The translations under genes and the position numbers were made by a program. Below the pieces are notes generated by a model. The model ran no database searches, had not been told where the DNA came from, and worked only from the letters and a program-made list of their open reading frames with translations. Positions 8,325-18,380 of a DNA stretch of 64,000 bases are shown piece by piece. Numbering within the stretch: the stretch's first letter is position 1; each line of letters begins with the position of its first letter. Source of the stretch: Erythrobacter tepidarius (GTDB taxonomy: Bacteria; Pseudomonadota; Alphaproteobacteria; Sphingomonadales; Sphingomonadaceae); contig NZ_MUYJ01000003.1 in NCBI RefSeq assembly GCF_002155695.1, positions 124,001 to 188,000 of the forward strand. The letters are read 5' to 3'.

Positions 8325-9130
8325 GCCTGCCACTTACGCGGCAGGCCGTGCCGCCGCAACCGCCGCAGCCGCTATCACCGGCTGCCGCTGCCGCCCTGCT
8401 GGCGCAGCGCGTGGATCGGCTCCCACGGCGTGCCCACCAGCACTTCGGTGCCGAGCAGCGCGACCGCCATGGGCACCTCGTCCGCGCGCGGCGGGCCGTC
8501 AAGGCCCTCAAGGGCGGTCCTGCGCTGCGCCACTTCGGCAATCCCGGCCCGGGTGCGCGGGTCGATCGCAAGAATGCGGATCAGCGCGATCAGGGCGGTC
8601 AGCCCCATCAGCGCGATCAGCAAGCCGGTCGGCTCGCCCAGCGTGCTGCCGGCCCGCTCGCGGTAGAACCCCATCACCAGAAGCACCGCTAAAGGGGCCG
8701 CCGACAGCCAGCGCAAGCGCGAGACTTCCTCGGGTCGCAGCATCAGACCGCTGTGCCGCAGCCGCAACAAGAGCCGATCGGCATGGGGAGCGAGCACCGC
8801 GCGCGCTTGCTCGCGAGTCAGCGGCCCCTCGAAAGCCAGAAGGGCGCAGCCCGCGGGACTGGCCGGGAGCCGCGGATCGGCGACCACCAGCTTGCCCCCC
8901 TCACCGGCCGCGAGCCCGCCGCGCAGAAAGAGATCGGCCAGCAGCACATCAACGAATCGTTCGCGCCCGCCAGCCAGGTGCGCAAGGCTTTCGGCATCGG
9001 GCGAGTCGCTGCGCCGGCCGGGCCGCCGCAGGTACACAGGGATCAACCACGCGGCCAAGGTGGCCAACCCCAAAAGGGCCGCGTAAAACAACAGATAACT
9101 GCTGCCCGTCCAGGACGAGAACAGTTGCAT
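8296..9130 (-). pseudogene. TIGR04222-type membrane protein with a frame break before its Gly/Cys-rich tail
   Basis: The main frame runs from ATG 9130 (GGAAGGAAG upstream) to a stop at 8375-8377, 251 residues. The N-terminus SSWTGSSYLLFYAALL begins a membrane segment (about 8-31). LAHLAGGRERFVDVLLADL and a second hydrophobic region (about residues 170-215) follow, then MAVALLGTEVLVGTPW near the end. This is the order of the TIGR04222 family, whose proteins normally end in a tail of Gly and Cys. Here the main frame stops just where the tail should begin. In the +1 frame the sequence continues as GDSGCGGCGGTACR and ends at 8296. Removing one base near 8378-8381 would join the two. Either the gene is frameshifted, the read has an error in a GC-rich run, or the protein is naturally tail-less. 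Function of the family is unknown. Confidence 0.72.
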
Positions 9131-9575
9131 TTTTATCTTCCTTCCCGCGGGCCAGCCCACCGCAAGGAGGATCAGGCCCGGCGCCAGTGCGACCCGGCGT
9201 TGGCTCGCGATAGCATCGAAAAAGTTAATAGCCATACCCCGCACAGCGAACGACAGGCGCCCAAGCGCTGAGAGCGGAGCATCGGCCGCCGGCCGCCGGG
9301 TCGGCGGAAAGCGCGGCTGGATGGGGCGATCCCGACGAGCCTGATCGCCCGGCCCATTGCTGGTCAGGCCATGACCGAACGCGGCGCGCAGCACCTTTGA
9401 GCAGAACACCTGCCGGTAATCACGGCTTCAGGTGCGATGGCCGCGGCAAGCCCGGTTGCCCTGCTCCGGGAGGCGCCTCCTCATGCCTTGCTGACATGGC
9501 GAGGGAGCAGAAGCGCCGCTGGCCTGCGCTGCCAAGCGCAGCCAGAAGGCCTCACCACGGGGCCGGTTCACACCC
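9131..9575. other. 445-bp gap between rimM and the TIGR04222 gene
   Basis: I see no convincing gene, tRNA or strong hairpin terminator here. Open frames on both strands lack ribosome sites and family features. The minus-strand end next to 9130 holds the purine-rich ribosome site of the TIGR04222 gene and probably its promoter. Confidence 0.5.
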
Positions 9576-10076
9576 TCATTCTTCGGCGAAGGCCCCGGCG
9601 ATGACAAGCCGGTGTTCGTCCCATTCGAGCACAGCAGCAGGGATGATCGGCACCATGAAGGTCTTGGTGCCCTTTTCGGGCACGGGATCGCGGGCGATCT
9701 CAAGGATGTCGGTCGCGCCGAAGTTCTCGATGGCGAGCACGCTGCCGACGACTGCGCCCGTGTCGGTAACAACCGTCAGGCCAATGAGGTCGGCGTGGTA
9801 ATATTCCCCCTCACCCAAAGGCGGCAGGGCATCGCGGGGCACGCTCAGCAGGGTGCCGCGCAGGCGTTCAGCGTCGGCGCGCGAGTTGCTTTCGGCGAAG
9901 CGGGCAATGGCCCCGCCCTTTCCGTCCTCGCGGATCTTAACCAGCGTAAGCGCGCCGTCATTGAAGTTTGTCTGTCGGGCGAGGGTGGCAATCCCCTCTC
10001 CGAACAGCTTCAGGCGCACCTCGCCCGCCACCCCGTGCGCGCCGGCGATGGCGGCAAGGGTGACGGGCTTGGTCAT
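9576..10076 (-). CDS. rimM: 16S rRNA processing protein RimM
   Basis: RimM binds ribosomal protein S19 and helps mature the 30S head. The 166-residue protein has the N-terminal RimM fold beginning AAIAGAHGVAGEVRLKLF. The linker LGEGEYYHADLIGL leads into a C-terminal PRC-barrel domain (DILEIARDP, FMVPIIPAAV). Length is normal. It starts six bases after the rpsP stop, so the two are one transcript. The usual partner trmD is displaced by the TIGR04222 gene, although all remain on the same strand. Confidence 0.96.
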   Translation of the reverse strand: MTKPVTLAAIAGAHGVAGEVRLKLFGEGIATLARQTNFNDGALTLVKIREDGKGGAIARFAESNSRADAERLRGTLLSVPRDALPPLGEGEYYHADLIGLTVVTDTGAVVGSVLAIENFGATDILEIARDPVPEKGTKTFMVPIIPAAVLEWDEHRLVIAGAFAEE

Positions 10077-10082
10077 GGGTGC

Positions 10083-10520
10083 TTAGCCTTCGGCCTGCTC
10101 TTCGGCGGCCGGGGCTTCTTCGGCAGCCGGAGCGGCAGCGGCGCTGGCTTCTTCTTCAGCGGCACGCGCGGCTTCTTCGGCCGCGGCGATCTTGGCGGCA
10201 CGCTCTTCGGCGCGCTCCTTGGCCTTTTCACCCGGCTCGCCCTTCTTCGGGTTGTTGCGGGCGGCGCGTTCCCTGATGCCGGCGGCGTCGAGGAAGCGGG
10301 CGACGCGGTCGGTCGGCTGCGCGCCCACGCCCAGCCAGTAACGGGCGCGGTCTTCGTTCAGCTTCACGCGCTCAGGGCTGTCCTTGGCGAGCAGCGGGTT
10401 GTAGGTGCCGATCTGCTCAAGATACTTGCCGTCACGGGGCGAGCGGCTGTTGGCAACGACGATGCGGTAATAGGGACGCTTCTTGGCACCGCCGCGCGAG
10501 AGCCGGATGGAAATTGACAT
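10083..10520 (-). CDS. rpsP: 30S ribosomal protein S16 with Ala/Glu-rich C-terminal extension
   Basis: The first 80 residues are a standard S16 ([40 protein letters not shown]). They are followed by about 55 residues of charged, Ala/Glu-rich low-complexity sequence. Such tails are common on S16 of Alphaproteobacteria, while the E. coli protein is only 82 residues. The tail is probably a solvent-exposed helix and its role is not known to me. It lies 61 bp downstream of ffh in an AT-rich spacer that may hold a promoter, and it heads rpsP-rimM. Confidence 0.97.
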   Translation of the reverse strand: MSISIRLSRGGAKKRPYYRIVVANSRSPRDGKYLEQIGTYNPLLAKDSPERVKLNEDRARYWLGVGAQPTDRVARFLDAAGIRERAARNNPKKGEPGEKAKERAEERAAKIAAAEEAARAAEEEASAAAAPAAEEAPAAEEQAEG

Positions 10521-10581
10521 AAGATCTTACCTTTCGATTGGAATTGATGTGAAATATTGAACTGAACCGTATGAAATAAAG

Positions 10582-12024
10582 CTATTTCTTTCCAGGCGGG
10601 CCGCCGAGACCGGGCAGTCCGCCGATTCCGCCGCCGAGACCCGGCAGGCCACCCCCCATCGGGCCGCCGGGGCCGCCCATTCCCCCGCCGCCGAACATCG
10701 CGGCGAGGCCCTTGAGGCCGCCCATCTTCCTGATCTGCTTCATGGCGCGGGCCATTTCCTGATGCATCTTGAGCAGCTTGTTGACGGTCTGCACATCGGT
10801 GCCGCTGCCCGCCGCGACGCGCTTCTTGCGCTTGGCGTTCATCAGATCGGGATTGGCGCGTTCCTTCGGGGTCATCGACGAAATCACCGCTTCGAGATGG
10901 AGCAGCACCTTGTCGTCCATGCCGCTGGCCTGCATCGCGGCCTTGGCCTTCCTCATGCCCGGCATCATGCCCGCGAGCATCCCCAGCCCGCCCATGTTGC
11001 GCATCTGGCGCAGCTGCATGGCGAGATCGTCGAGATCGAACTTGCCCTTCTCGATATTGCGGGCAAGCTTTTCGGCGTCCTCTTCCCTGATCGTCGCGGC
11101 CGCCTTCTCGACGAGGGCGACGACATCGCCCATGCCGAGGATGCGGTCGGCAACCGAACCGGGACGGAACACCTCGAGCGCGTCGAGCTTTTCGCCGGTT
11201 CCGGCAAACTTGATCGGCTTGCCCGTGACCGCGCGCATCGATAGCGCCGCACCGCCCCGCGCATCGCCGTCCATGCGGGTCAGCACCACGCCGGTGAGCG
11301 GCACTTCGCCGCTGAAAGACTGCGCGACGTTCACCGCGTCCTGACCGGTGAGCGAATCGACCACCAACAGTACCTCGTGCGGGGCCGACACGCTCGCAAC
11401 AGCCTTCATCTCGGCCATCAGCGCGTCATCAACGTGAAGGCGACCGGCGGTGTCGAGCAGCAGCACGTCGAAGTTCTGCAAGCGCGCGGCTTCCATCGCG
11501 CGGCGGGCGATATCGACCGGCTGCTGGCCGGGGACGATCGGCAGGGTCGCGACATCGACCTGCTTGCCGAGCACGGCGAGCTGTTCCTGCGCCGCCGGAC
11601 GGTTGACATCGAGCGAGGCCATCAGCGCCTTCTTGCCGTGGCGTTCGCGGATCAGCTTGGCGAGCTTGGCGGTGGTGGTGGTCTTCCCCGAGCCTTGCAG
11701 GCCCACCATCATGATCACCACCGGCGGGCGCGCGTCGAGGTTGAGCCCCTCGGTCTCGGCCCCGCCGAGGGTGGCGACCAGTTCGTCGTGGACGATCTTG
11801 ATGACCTGCTGGCCCGGCGTGACCGAGCGCAGCACGTCCTGCCCCACGGCCTTTTCGGTAACGGCATCGATGAAGCGGCGGGCGACGGGGAGAGCAACAT
11901 CGGCTTCGAGCAACGCGATGCGCACTTCGCGCATGGCATCGCGCACGTCCTGTTCGCGCAGCGCGCCGCGGCCCTTGAGCCGCTCGAACACTCCGCCGAG
12001 ACGGTCGGAAAGCGTATCGAACAT
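10582..12024 (-). CDS. ffh: signal recognition particle protein Ffh (SRP54)
   Basis: Ffh binds the signal sequences of nascent membrane proteins and, with SRP RNA and FtsY, brings ribosomes to the translocon. The 480-residue protein has the N domain (1-95) and the NG GTPase with P-loop GLQGSGKTT at 108-116 and DTAGR. The Met-rich M domain includes MRNMGGLGMLAGMMPGM. It ends in a long Gly/Pro/Met tail (GGGGMGGPGG and onward) of about 40 residues. All GTPase motifs are intact. It is upstream of rpsP on the same strand, an arrangement common in Alphaproteobacteria. Confidence 0.97.
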   Translation of the reverse strand: MFDTLSDRLGGVFERLKGRGALREQDVRDAMREVRIALLEADVALPVARRFIDAVTEKAVGQDVLRSVTPGQQVIKIVHDELVATLGGAETEGLNLDARPPVVIMMVGLQGSGKTTTTAKLAKLIRERHGKKALMASLDVNRPAAQEQLAVLGKQVDVATLPIVPGQQPVDIARRAMEAARLQNFDVLLLDTAGRLHVDDALMAEMKAVASVSAPHEVLLVVDSLTGQDAVNVAQSFSGEVPLTGVVLTRMDGDARGGAALSMRAVTGKPIKFAGTGEKLDALEVFRPGSVADRILGMGDVVALVEKAAATIREEDAEKLARNIEKGKFDLDDLAMQLRQMRNMGGLGMLAGMMPGMRKAKAAMQASGMDDKVLLHLEAVISSMTPKERANPDLMNAKRKKRVAAGSGTDVQTVNKLLKMHQEMARAMKQIRKMGGLKGLAAMFGGGGMGGPGGPMGGGLPGLGGGIGGLPGLGGPPGKK

Positions 12025-12157
12025 CGCCTGCTCCTCCTGCCGGGAACCGCAGCGCCCGGAAAACGCGAAAAACGCCGGCGGACGAAACCTCGTCGGCCAG
12101 CGTTGCGAAAAAGCGCCCCCTTGGGCTGTCCCTTCCCGACTTTAATTAGTGGGTGAC

Positions 12158-12233
12158 TGGTGGAGCCTAGCGGGATCGAACCGCTGACCTCAACACTGCC
12201 AGTGTTGCGCTCTCCCAGCTGAGCTAAGGCCCC
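12158..12233 (-). tRNA. tRNA-Ala (anticodon GGC)
   Basis: On the minus strand the gene folds as a full cloverleaf. The acceptor stem GGGGCCT pairs with AGGCTCC (one G-T pair). The D-arm is AGCTCAGCTGGGAGAGC, the anticodon stem CAACA/TGTTG closes loop CTGGCAG with anticodon GGC, and the T-arm carries GGTTCGATCC. The CCA end is encoded. It sits alone between ffh and the FYDLN-acid gene. Confidence 0.97.
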
Positions 12234-12321
12234 GAGCCAGTCATCATCCGCGGCAAAGCGATGTGCCCTGCCTGCGGGAGGCGGCCATTAGTCGGGCCGC
12301 ATCCCGCTTGCAAGCGAAAAA

Positions 12322-12663
12322 TCAGCTTTCGTCGTCGTCCTCCTCGCCGGTGCCGGTCGACACGCCGAGATCATCGTCGCCGCCCAGATCGACATCATTG
12401 TCGGGCGAATCGCCATCCTCGTCGATGTCCTCGATGTCCTCCAGATCGCCCAGATCATCGTCCCCGCCGAGATCGGCATCGGCGTCGGCATCGACCTTCT
12501 TTTCTTCCTCGAAGGGAATCGGCTGCTTGGACTTGAGCACCGGCTCGGGCGTCCAGGTCTCGCCGCATTCGATGCAGGTCACCGGGTCTTCCTTGCCGAG
12601 ATCGTAGAAGCGGGTCCCGCACTTCGGGCAGGTACGCTTGGTTCCCCATTCGGGCTTTGCCAT
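12322..12663 (-). CDS. FYDLN-acid domain protein (TIGR02300 family)
   Basis: The 113-residue protein starts MAKPEWGTKRTCPKCGTRFYDLGK, the family hallmark. A second Cys pair (CIECG) completes a four-cysteine zinc-ribbon-like N-terminal half. The C-terminal half is almost all Asp/Glu and holds two copies of DLGGDDDLG about 30 residues apart. Function is not established in the family. Three ATG codons lie in a row; I take the third (12663) because GAGGA sits seven bases before it. It is divergent from aroA, a neighbourhood seen in many Alphaproteobacteria. Confidence 0.9.
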   Translation of the reverse strand: MAKPEWGTKRTCPKCGTRFYDLGKEDPVTCIECGETWTPEPVLKSKQPIPFEEEKKVDADADADLGGDDDLGDLEDIEDIDEDGDSPDNDVDLGGDDDLGVSTGTGEEDDDES

Positions 12664-12836
12664 CATCATTCCTCAAATCAGGCCTGCCCACTGGCTGGGG
12701 CGGGCGGAAACTTGCTATATTCGCGGGCGCTGTGATCGGGATTGTGGGTTCCGGCAAGCCCTTTATCAAGAGCAGCCCGGCCCGCGCGCGGCCCGCCTTG
12801 CCAGAAGCGCGGGGCGCTGTCAAAGACCGCCGCCTG

Positions 12837-14153
12837 ATGACCAGCCACACCTTCGTTCCCCTCGGCCCCTTGCGCGGGACCATCCGCGTGCCGGGCGACA
12901 AGTCGATCAGCCACCGCGCACTGATGTTCGCCGGCCTCGCGGTGGGCCGCAGCCGCATAACCGGCCTGTTGGAAGGCGAGGACGTTCTGGCGACCGCTGC
13001 CGCCATGCGCCAGTTCGGCGCGACCATCAGCCGCGGCGAGGATGGCGTGTGGATCGTGGACGGAGTGGGTGTGGGCAGCCTGCTCGAGCCGAAAACCGCG
13101 CTCGACATGGGCAATTCGGGCACCTCGACCCGCCTGCTGATGGGGCTTGTCGCCAGCCATGCGATCACCGCCACCTTCATTGGCGATGCCAGCCTTTCTG
13201 CCCGGCCGATGCAGCGGGTGATCGATCCGCTATCGCAGATGGGCGCATCCTTCGAAGCCTCGGCAGGCGGCACTCTCCCGCTGATGCTGCGCGGCGCTTG
13301 CCCGGCGGTGCCGATCACCTACCGGCTGCCCGTTGCCAGCGCGCAAGTGAAGAGCGCGGTGCTGCTCGCCGGGCTCAACACGCCGGGAATCACCCGCGTC
13401 ATCGAACCCGTCCCCACCCGCGACCATACCGAGCGGATGCTCGGCGGCTTCGGCGCACGGCTCGACGTGGGCGAGGAAAACGGCGAGACCGTGATCGCCA
13501 TCCACGGCGAGGCCGATCTCAGGCCCTGTGACGTGACCGTCCCAGGCGATCCCTCCTCCGCCGCCTTCTTCATGGTCGCTGCGACGCTGGTGCCGGGGAG
13601 CGACCTTACGATCGAGAATGTCGGCCTCAACCCGACCCGCGCCGGGCTGCTCCACGTGCTGCGCCAGATGGGCGCGGACATTTCCGAGGTGAACCCCCGC
13701 GAGGTCGGCGGTGAGCCGGTCGCCGACCTGCGCGTGCGCCATGCCCAGCTTTCGGGCGTCGAGGTCGACCCGGCCATTGCTCCAGCCATGATCGACGAAT
13801 TTCCGGTGCTGTTCGTTGCCGCCGCGCTGGCCAGCGGCACCACCCGCACCACCCGGCTCGAGGAACTGCGCGTAAAGGAGAGCGACCGGCTCGCCGCCAT
13901 GGCCGCCGCGCTCACCGCGGCGGGCGCGCAGGTTGTGGAGCACGCGGACGGTCTCACCATCCGCGGCACCGGCGGCGACCCACTCCGGGGCACCGGCAAG
14001 GCACAAGTCAAGTCGCTGCTCGATCACCGCATCTGCATGAGCATGGCCGTGGCGGGTCTGGTCAGTGAGGGCGGCGTGGAGGTCGACGACATCAGCCCGA
14101 TCAACACCAGCTTTCCCACCTTCATGGCCCTGCTGGCCGAGGCAGCGGCGTGA
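12837..14153 (+). CDS. aroA: 3-phosphoshikimate 1-carboxyvinyltransferase (EPSP synthase)
   Basis: AroA joins shikimate-3-phosphate and phosphoenolpyruvate in the sixth step of the shikimate pathway. The 438-residue protein has the substrate motifs PGDKSISHRALM near the N-terminus, LDMGNSGTSTRL, DPSSAAFF and LRVKESDRLAAM. These are the class II-like alphaproteobacterial pattern. I start at ATG 12837 (MTSHTFVPL); the open frame further upstream to 12657 has no similarity and runs into the divergent promoter region. It opens a run aroA - small membrane protein - S33 hydrolase - cmk, joined by GTGA/ATGA overlaps. Tryptophan genes downstream in the same pathway lie about 17 kb away. Confidence 0.96.
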   Translation: MTSHTFVPLGPLRGTIRVPGDKSISHRALMFAGLAVGRSRITGLLEGEDVLATAAAMRQFGATISRGEDGVWIVDGVGVGSLLEPKTALDMGNSGTSTRLLMGLVASHAITATFIGDASLSARPMQRVIDPLSQMGASFEASAGGTLPLMLRGACPAVPITYRLPVASAQVKSAVLLAGLNTPGITRVIEPVPTRDHTERMLGGFGARLDVGEENGETVIAIHGEADLRPCDVTVPGDPSSAAFFMVAATLVPGSDLTIENVGLNPTRAGLLHVLRQMGADISEVNPREVGGEPVADLRVRHAQLSGVEVDPAIAPAMIDEFPVLFVAAALASGTTRTTRLEELRVKESDRLAAMAAALTAAGAQVVEHADGLTIRGTGGDPLRGTGKAQVKSLLDHRICMSMAVAGLVSEGGVEVDDISPINTSFPTFMALLAEAAA

Positions 14154-14419
14154 ACACCCCGCTCGACTGGCCGAGCATCATTGGCCTCGCCGGCACGGCC
14201 TGTATCATTGGCGCCTATGCCTATCTGACGCTGGCCCGCACGAGAAACCCCTTCCTGCTCCACGGCACCAACCTCTTGGGCGCGGCGCTGCTGACGGTCT
14301 CGCTCATCTACCACACCAACTGGGCAAGCCTCGTGCTCGAATTCTTCTGGGCCTCGATCGCGATCATCGGACTGGTGCGCGCGTGGCGGGGACGCGATAC
14401 CGAGGGAGAGAAGCCATGA
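14150..14419 (+). CDS. CBU_0592-family small membrane protein
   Basis: The 89-residue protein has three predicted membrane segments (about 9-27, 37-54 and 57-75) and a basic C-terminus. It resembles the CBU_0592 family, named after a Coxiella protein: GTACIIGAYAYLTL, then NLLGAALLTVSL. No function is known. The start is GTG at 14150, overlapping the aroA stop (GTGA), and its own stop overlaps the next start (ATGA). It is therefore firmly embedded in the operon and probably translationally coupled to aroA. Confidence 0.8.
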   Translation: MNTPLDWPSIIGLAGTACIIGAYAYLTLARTRNPFLLHGTNLLGAALLTVSLIYHTNWASLVLEFFWASIAIIGLVRAWRGRDTEGEKP

Positions 14420-15435
14420 TGCCGAAGCCACTCCTTGCCGCAGCCCTCGCCCTGCTGCCGCTCGCGGCGCAGGCGCAGACTGCCGCTCTTCCCACCGATC
14501 CCGCCGCAGACTGGTCGGTGCCGACCTCGGAGCACCGCGTCGCGGTCGAGGGCGGCAAGGTCTGGGTAAGGGTCAATGGCATGATCGGGACGGGCGCGAC
14601 CCCCGTCATCCTCATCCACGGCGGCCCCGGGGGCACGCATGTCAATTTCGGTAGCCTGCTAAGCCTTGCCGACCAGCGCCCGGTGATCCTCTATGACCAG
14701 CTCGACAGCGGGATGTCGGACCATCCGGAAGACCCGGCCAACTGGCGCCCGGAGCGCTTCGTCGCCGAGCTTGAGGCGATCCGGGTCGCTCTCGGGGTCG
14801 CGCGCTGGCATGTGATCGGCCATTCATGGGGCTCGGCGCTCGCGCTGGAATATGCAGCCCGCTATCCCGAGCACACCGCCTCGGCGGTGCTGAGCGGCAC
14901 CTATATCTCCACCCCGCACTGGATCACCGGCACCAACTTGCTGATCCGCGAGCTGCCCGATGATGTGGAGGCAACGATCCGCGCCTGCGAGGGGCCCAGC
15001 CCGCCCGCCGCCGAGGTGTGCGAACCTGCCACCGCCGCCTTCTACGCCGCCTACAACGGCCGTCCCGATCGCCCCGCACCCTCGCCCGAAATGCGCGCCT
15101 ATCGCGCCCGCTACGGCGGCAAGGGGTTCAACGCCAGGCTCTACAACGCGATGTGGGGGCCGACCGAATTTCGCGCCTCCGGCAGCCTTGCGACCTATGA
15201 CGCCACCCATCTGCTTACCCAAGTCGACGGCAAGCGCATCCTTTTCGTGATCGGCCAGTACGACGAGGCGCGGCTCGATGACGTGCAGGATTTCGTGGCG
15301 CTCACGCCGGGTGCGGAGCTGGCGGTGGTGCCGGGCGGCAGCCATGCCTTCATCAGCGAACGCCCCGAAGTCGCCGAGGCGATCTTGCGCGACTGGATGA
15401 GCCGCATCGACGAGCGGGAAAGCGCCGGCCGATGA
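14416..15435 (+). CDS. secreted S33-like alpha/beta hydrolase (proline iminopeptidase-related)
   Basis: The 339-residue protein has a signal peptide (cleavage after AAQAQ, near residue 21) and a complete alpha/beta-hydrolase fold. HGGPGG at 68-73 is the oxyanion-hole motif typical of prolyl iminopeptidases. The nucleophile is Ser137 in GHSWGS, and Asp283 (GQYDEAR) and His310 (GGSHAF) complete the triad. It probably removes an N-terminal residue from peptides or hydrolyses another small ester or amide in the periplasm. Two Cys in the cap region could form a disulfide. GAGGGAGAG precedes the ATG at 14416, and both ends overlap neighbours by four bases. Substrate is unknown. Confidence 0.87.
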   Translation: MMPKPLLAAALALLPLAAQAQTAALPTDPAADWSVPTSEHRVAVEGGKVWVRVNGMIGTGATPVILIHGGPGGTHVNFGSLLSLADQRPVILYDQLDSGMSDHPEDPANWRPERFVAELEAIRVALGVARWHVIGHSWGSALALEYAARYPEHTASAVLSGTYISTPHWITGTNLLIRELPDDVEATIRACEGPSPPAAEVCEPATAAFYAAYNGRPDRPAPSPEMRAYRARYGGKGFNARLYNAMWGPTEFRASGSLATYDATHLLTQVDGKRILFVIGQYDEARLDDVQDFVALTPGAELAVVPGGSHAFISERPEVAEAILRDWMSRIDERESAGR

Positions 15436-16058
15436 TTATCGCTGTCGATGGCCCCACCGCCTCGGGCAAAGGCACGATTGCTAGAGCACTGGCGGCGCAT
15501 TTCGGCCTGCCGCATCTCGACACCGGTCTGCTCTACCGTGCGGTCGGGCGGCAGGTGCAATTGAACGGCGCGGATCCCGACGATCCCGAAGCCGCGCTGG
15601 CGGCCTGCGCCTTTGGCAATGACCTGCTGGATGACGCGATTTTGCGGTCCGAGGAAGTGGGTGGCTTGGCCAGCCGGGTGTCGGTGCATCCCGCCGTCCG
15701 CCGCGCACTTTATGAACGCCAGCGCGCCTTTGCGCTGCAAGCGGGCGGCGCGGTGCTCGACGGGCGCGATATCGGCACGGTGATCGCGCCCGAGGCCGAG
15801 GTCAAGCTCTTCGTCACCGCCAGCGTGGCCGAGCGCGCCCGGCGGCGCTGGCAGGAGATGAAGGCTCGCGGAATCGATGTGCCGCTCACCGCAATCGAAC
15901 GCGACATCGCCGCCCGCGACGCGCGCGATATGGGCCGCGAGGATGCACCGCTCAGGCCCGCCACAGATGCGCTCGTGCTCGACACCACCCATCTCGGCCG
16001 CGAGGCCGCGATCGAGGCCGCGATAACGGCGGTGTTGGCAAAATCGGCCCGCGCCTGA
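15432..16058 (+). CDS. cmk: (d)CMP kinase
   Basis: Cmk phosphorylates CMP and dCMP with ATP. The 208-residue protein starts directly with the P-loop GPTASGKG (residues 7-14). It has LDTGLLYRAVG for nucleotide binding, LDGRDIGTVI and a lid containing ERARRRWQEM. It overlaps the S33 hydrolase stop by four bases and is followed after 411 bp by rpsA. The aroA-cmk-rpsA order is old and widespread in Proteobacteria; the two genes between aroA and cmk are the local addition. Confidence 0.96.
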   Translation: MIIAVDGPTASGKGTIARALAAHFGLPHLDTGLLYRAVGRQVQLNGADPDDPEAALAACAFGNDLLDDAILRSEEVGGLASRVSVHPAVRRALYERQRAFALQAGGAVLDGRDIGTVIAPEAEVKLFVTASVAERARRRWQEMKARGIDVPLTAIERDIAARDARDMGREDAPLRPATDALVLDTTHLGREAAIEAAITAVLAKSARA

Positions 16059-16469
16059 ACGCTTTCCTACCCGCATCCGGTGCGCCAGGTTGTCTGGCGT
16101 GGCGAGCCGTCCACTCCTTTCCCTTCACCCGCTAGCCCCGGGCGGGGCATCGCGCCCGCACGCGCGGCGCGGCATATTGTGCGTCAGGACTGTGTCTCAT
16201 GTGTCTCCTACAGCCCTCAAGCTGAACGCACACATCGGCCGCAGCAGAGCCGGAAGGGGCGATTCTCCTTGCCTTTTGCACCGCTCTCCCCTAGGCGCGC
16301 GCCCGTTCTGGCAATCAATTTGGTTGAAGGAACCTTCGCACTGGCATGGGGCCTTGCGGAGAAGTCTGCCTCTTGCCCCGCCAGCCCCGGCAATGGTGCC
16401 TGGGAAGCGGCTAAAGACCCCGGAAAAACCGGTGGCCGGTAGCACAACGAAACAGGACTGAGCCTAGAC
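16059..16469 (+). other. 411-bp leader region of rpsA
   Basis: No gene is convincing here. The stretch begins with a very GC-rich part, turns more AT-rich near 16311-16335 (GGCAATCAATTTGG), and ends in CCGG-rich inverted segments at 16418-16440 just before the rpsA start. It very probably holds the rpsA promoter and an untranslated leader. S1 represses its own mRNA in E. coli, so the leader may be a control site, but I cannot fold it reliably by eye. Confidence 0.45.
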
Positions 16470-18176
<1,707 letters not shown>

Positions 18177-18310
18177 TTTTGTGGCGCCCGCCCCTCGGGG
18201 CGGGCGTCCTCGATGCGGTTCGCGCTTGGCGTGCGCACCTGTGGGCGGCCAATCGGCCTTGCGACACCTGCGCGGTCGGCTCCGCCCTCAAGCAGCGCCG
18301 CGACAAGGCA

Positions 18311-18350
18311 AAAAAGAGGTCCCGCTTGCTTTGGCAGGCGGGACTTTTCC
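18311..18350 (+). terminator. rho-independent terminator after rpsA
   Basis: GTCCCGC at 18319-18325 pairs with GCGGGAC at 18338-18344, with extra pairs inside. TTTT follows on the plus strand and A-runs precede it, so it could also act on the other strand. It ends just before gloB. A second GC hairpin at 18185-18206 lies nearer the stop but lacks a T-run. Confidence 0.7.
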
Positions 18351-18380
18351 TTTGCCAAGCGCGCCTGTAGGGTGCCGCCC

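Noticed and set aside
13319..14027. Minus-strand open frames across aroA
   Set aside because: Mirror frames of a certain gene with no similarity and no ribosome sites.
18185..18206. GC hairpin directly after rpsA as its terminator
   Set aside because: The stem is strong but no T-run follows; the hairpin at 18319-18344 with TTTT is the better terminator.
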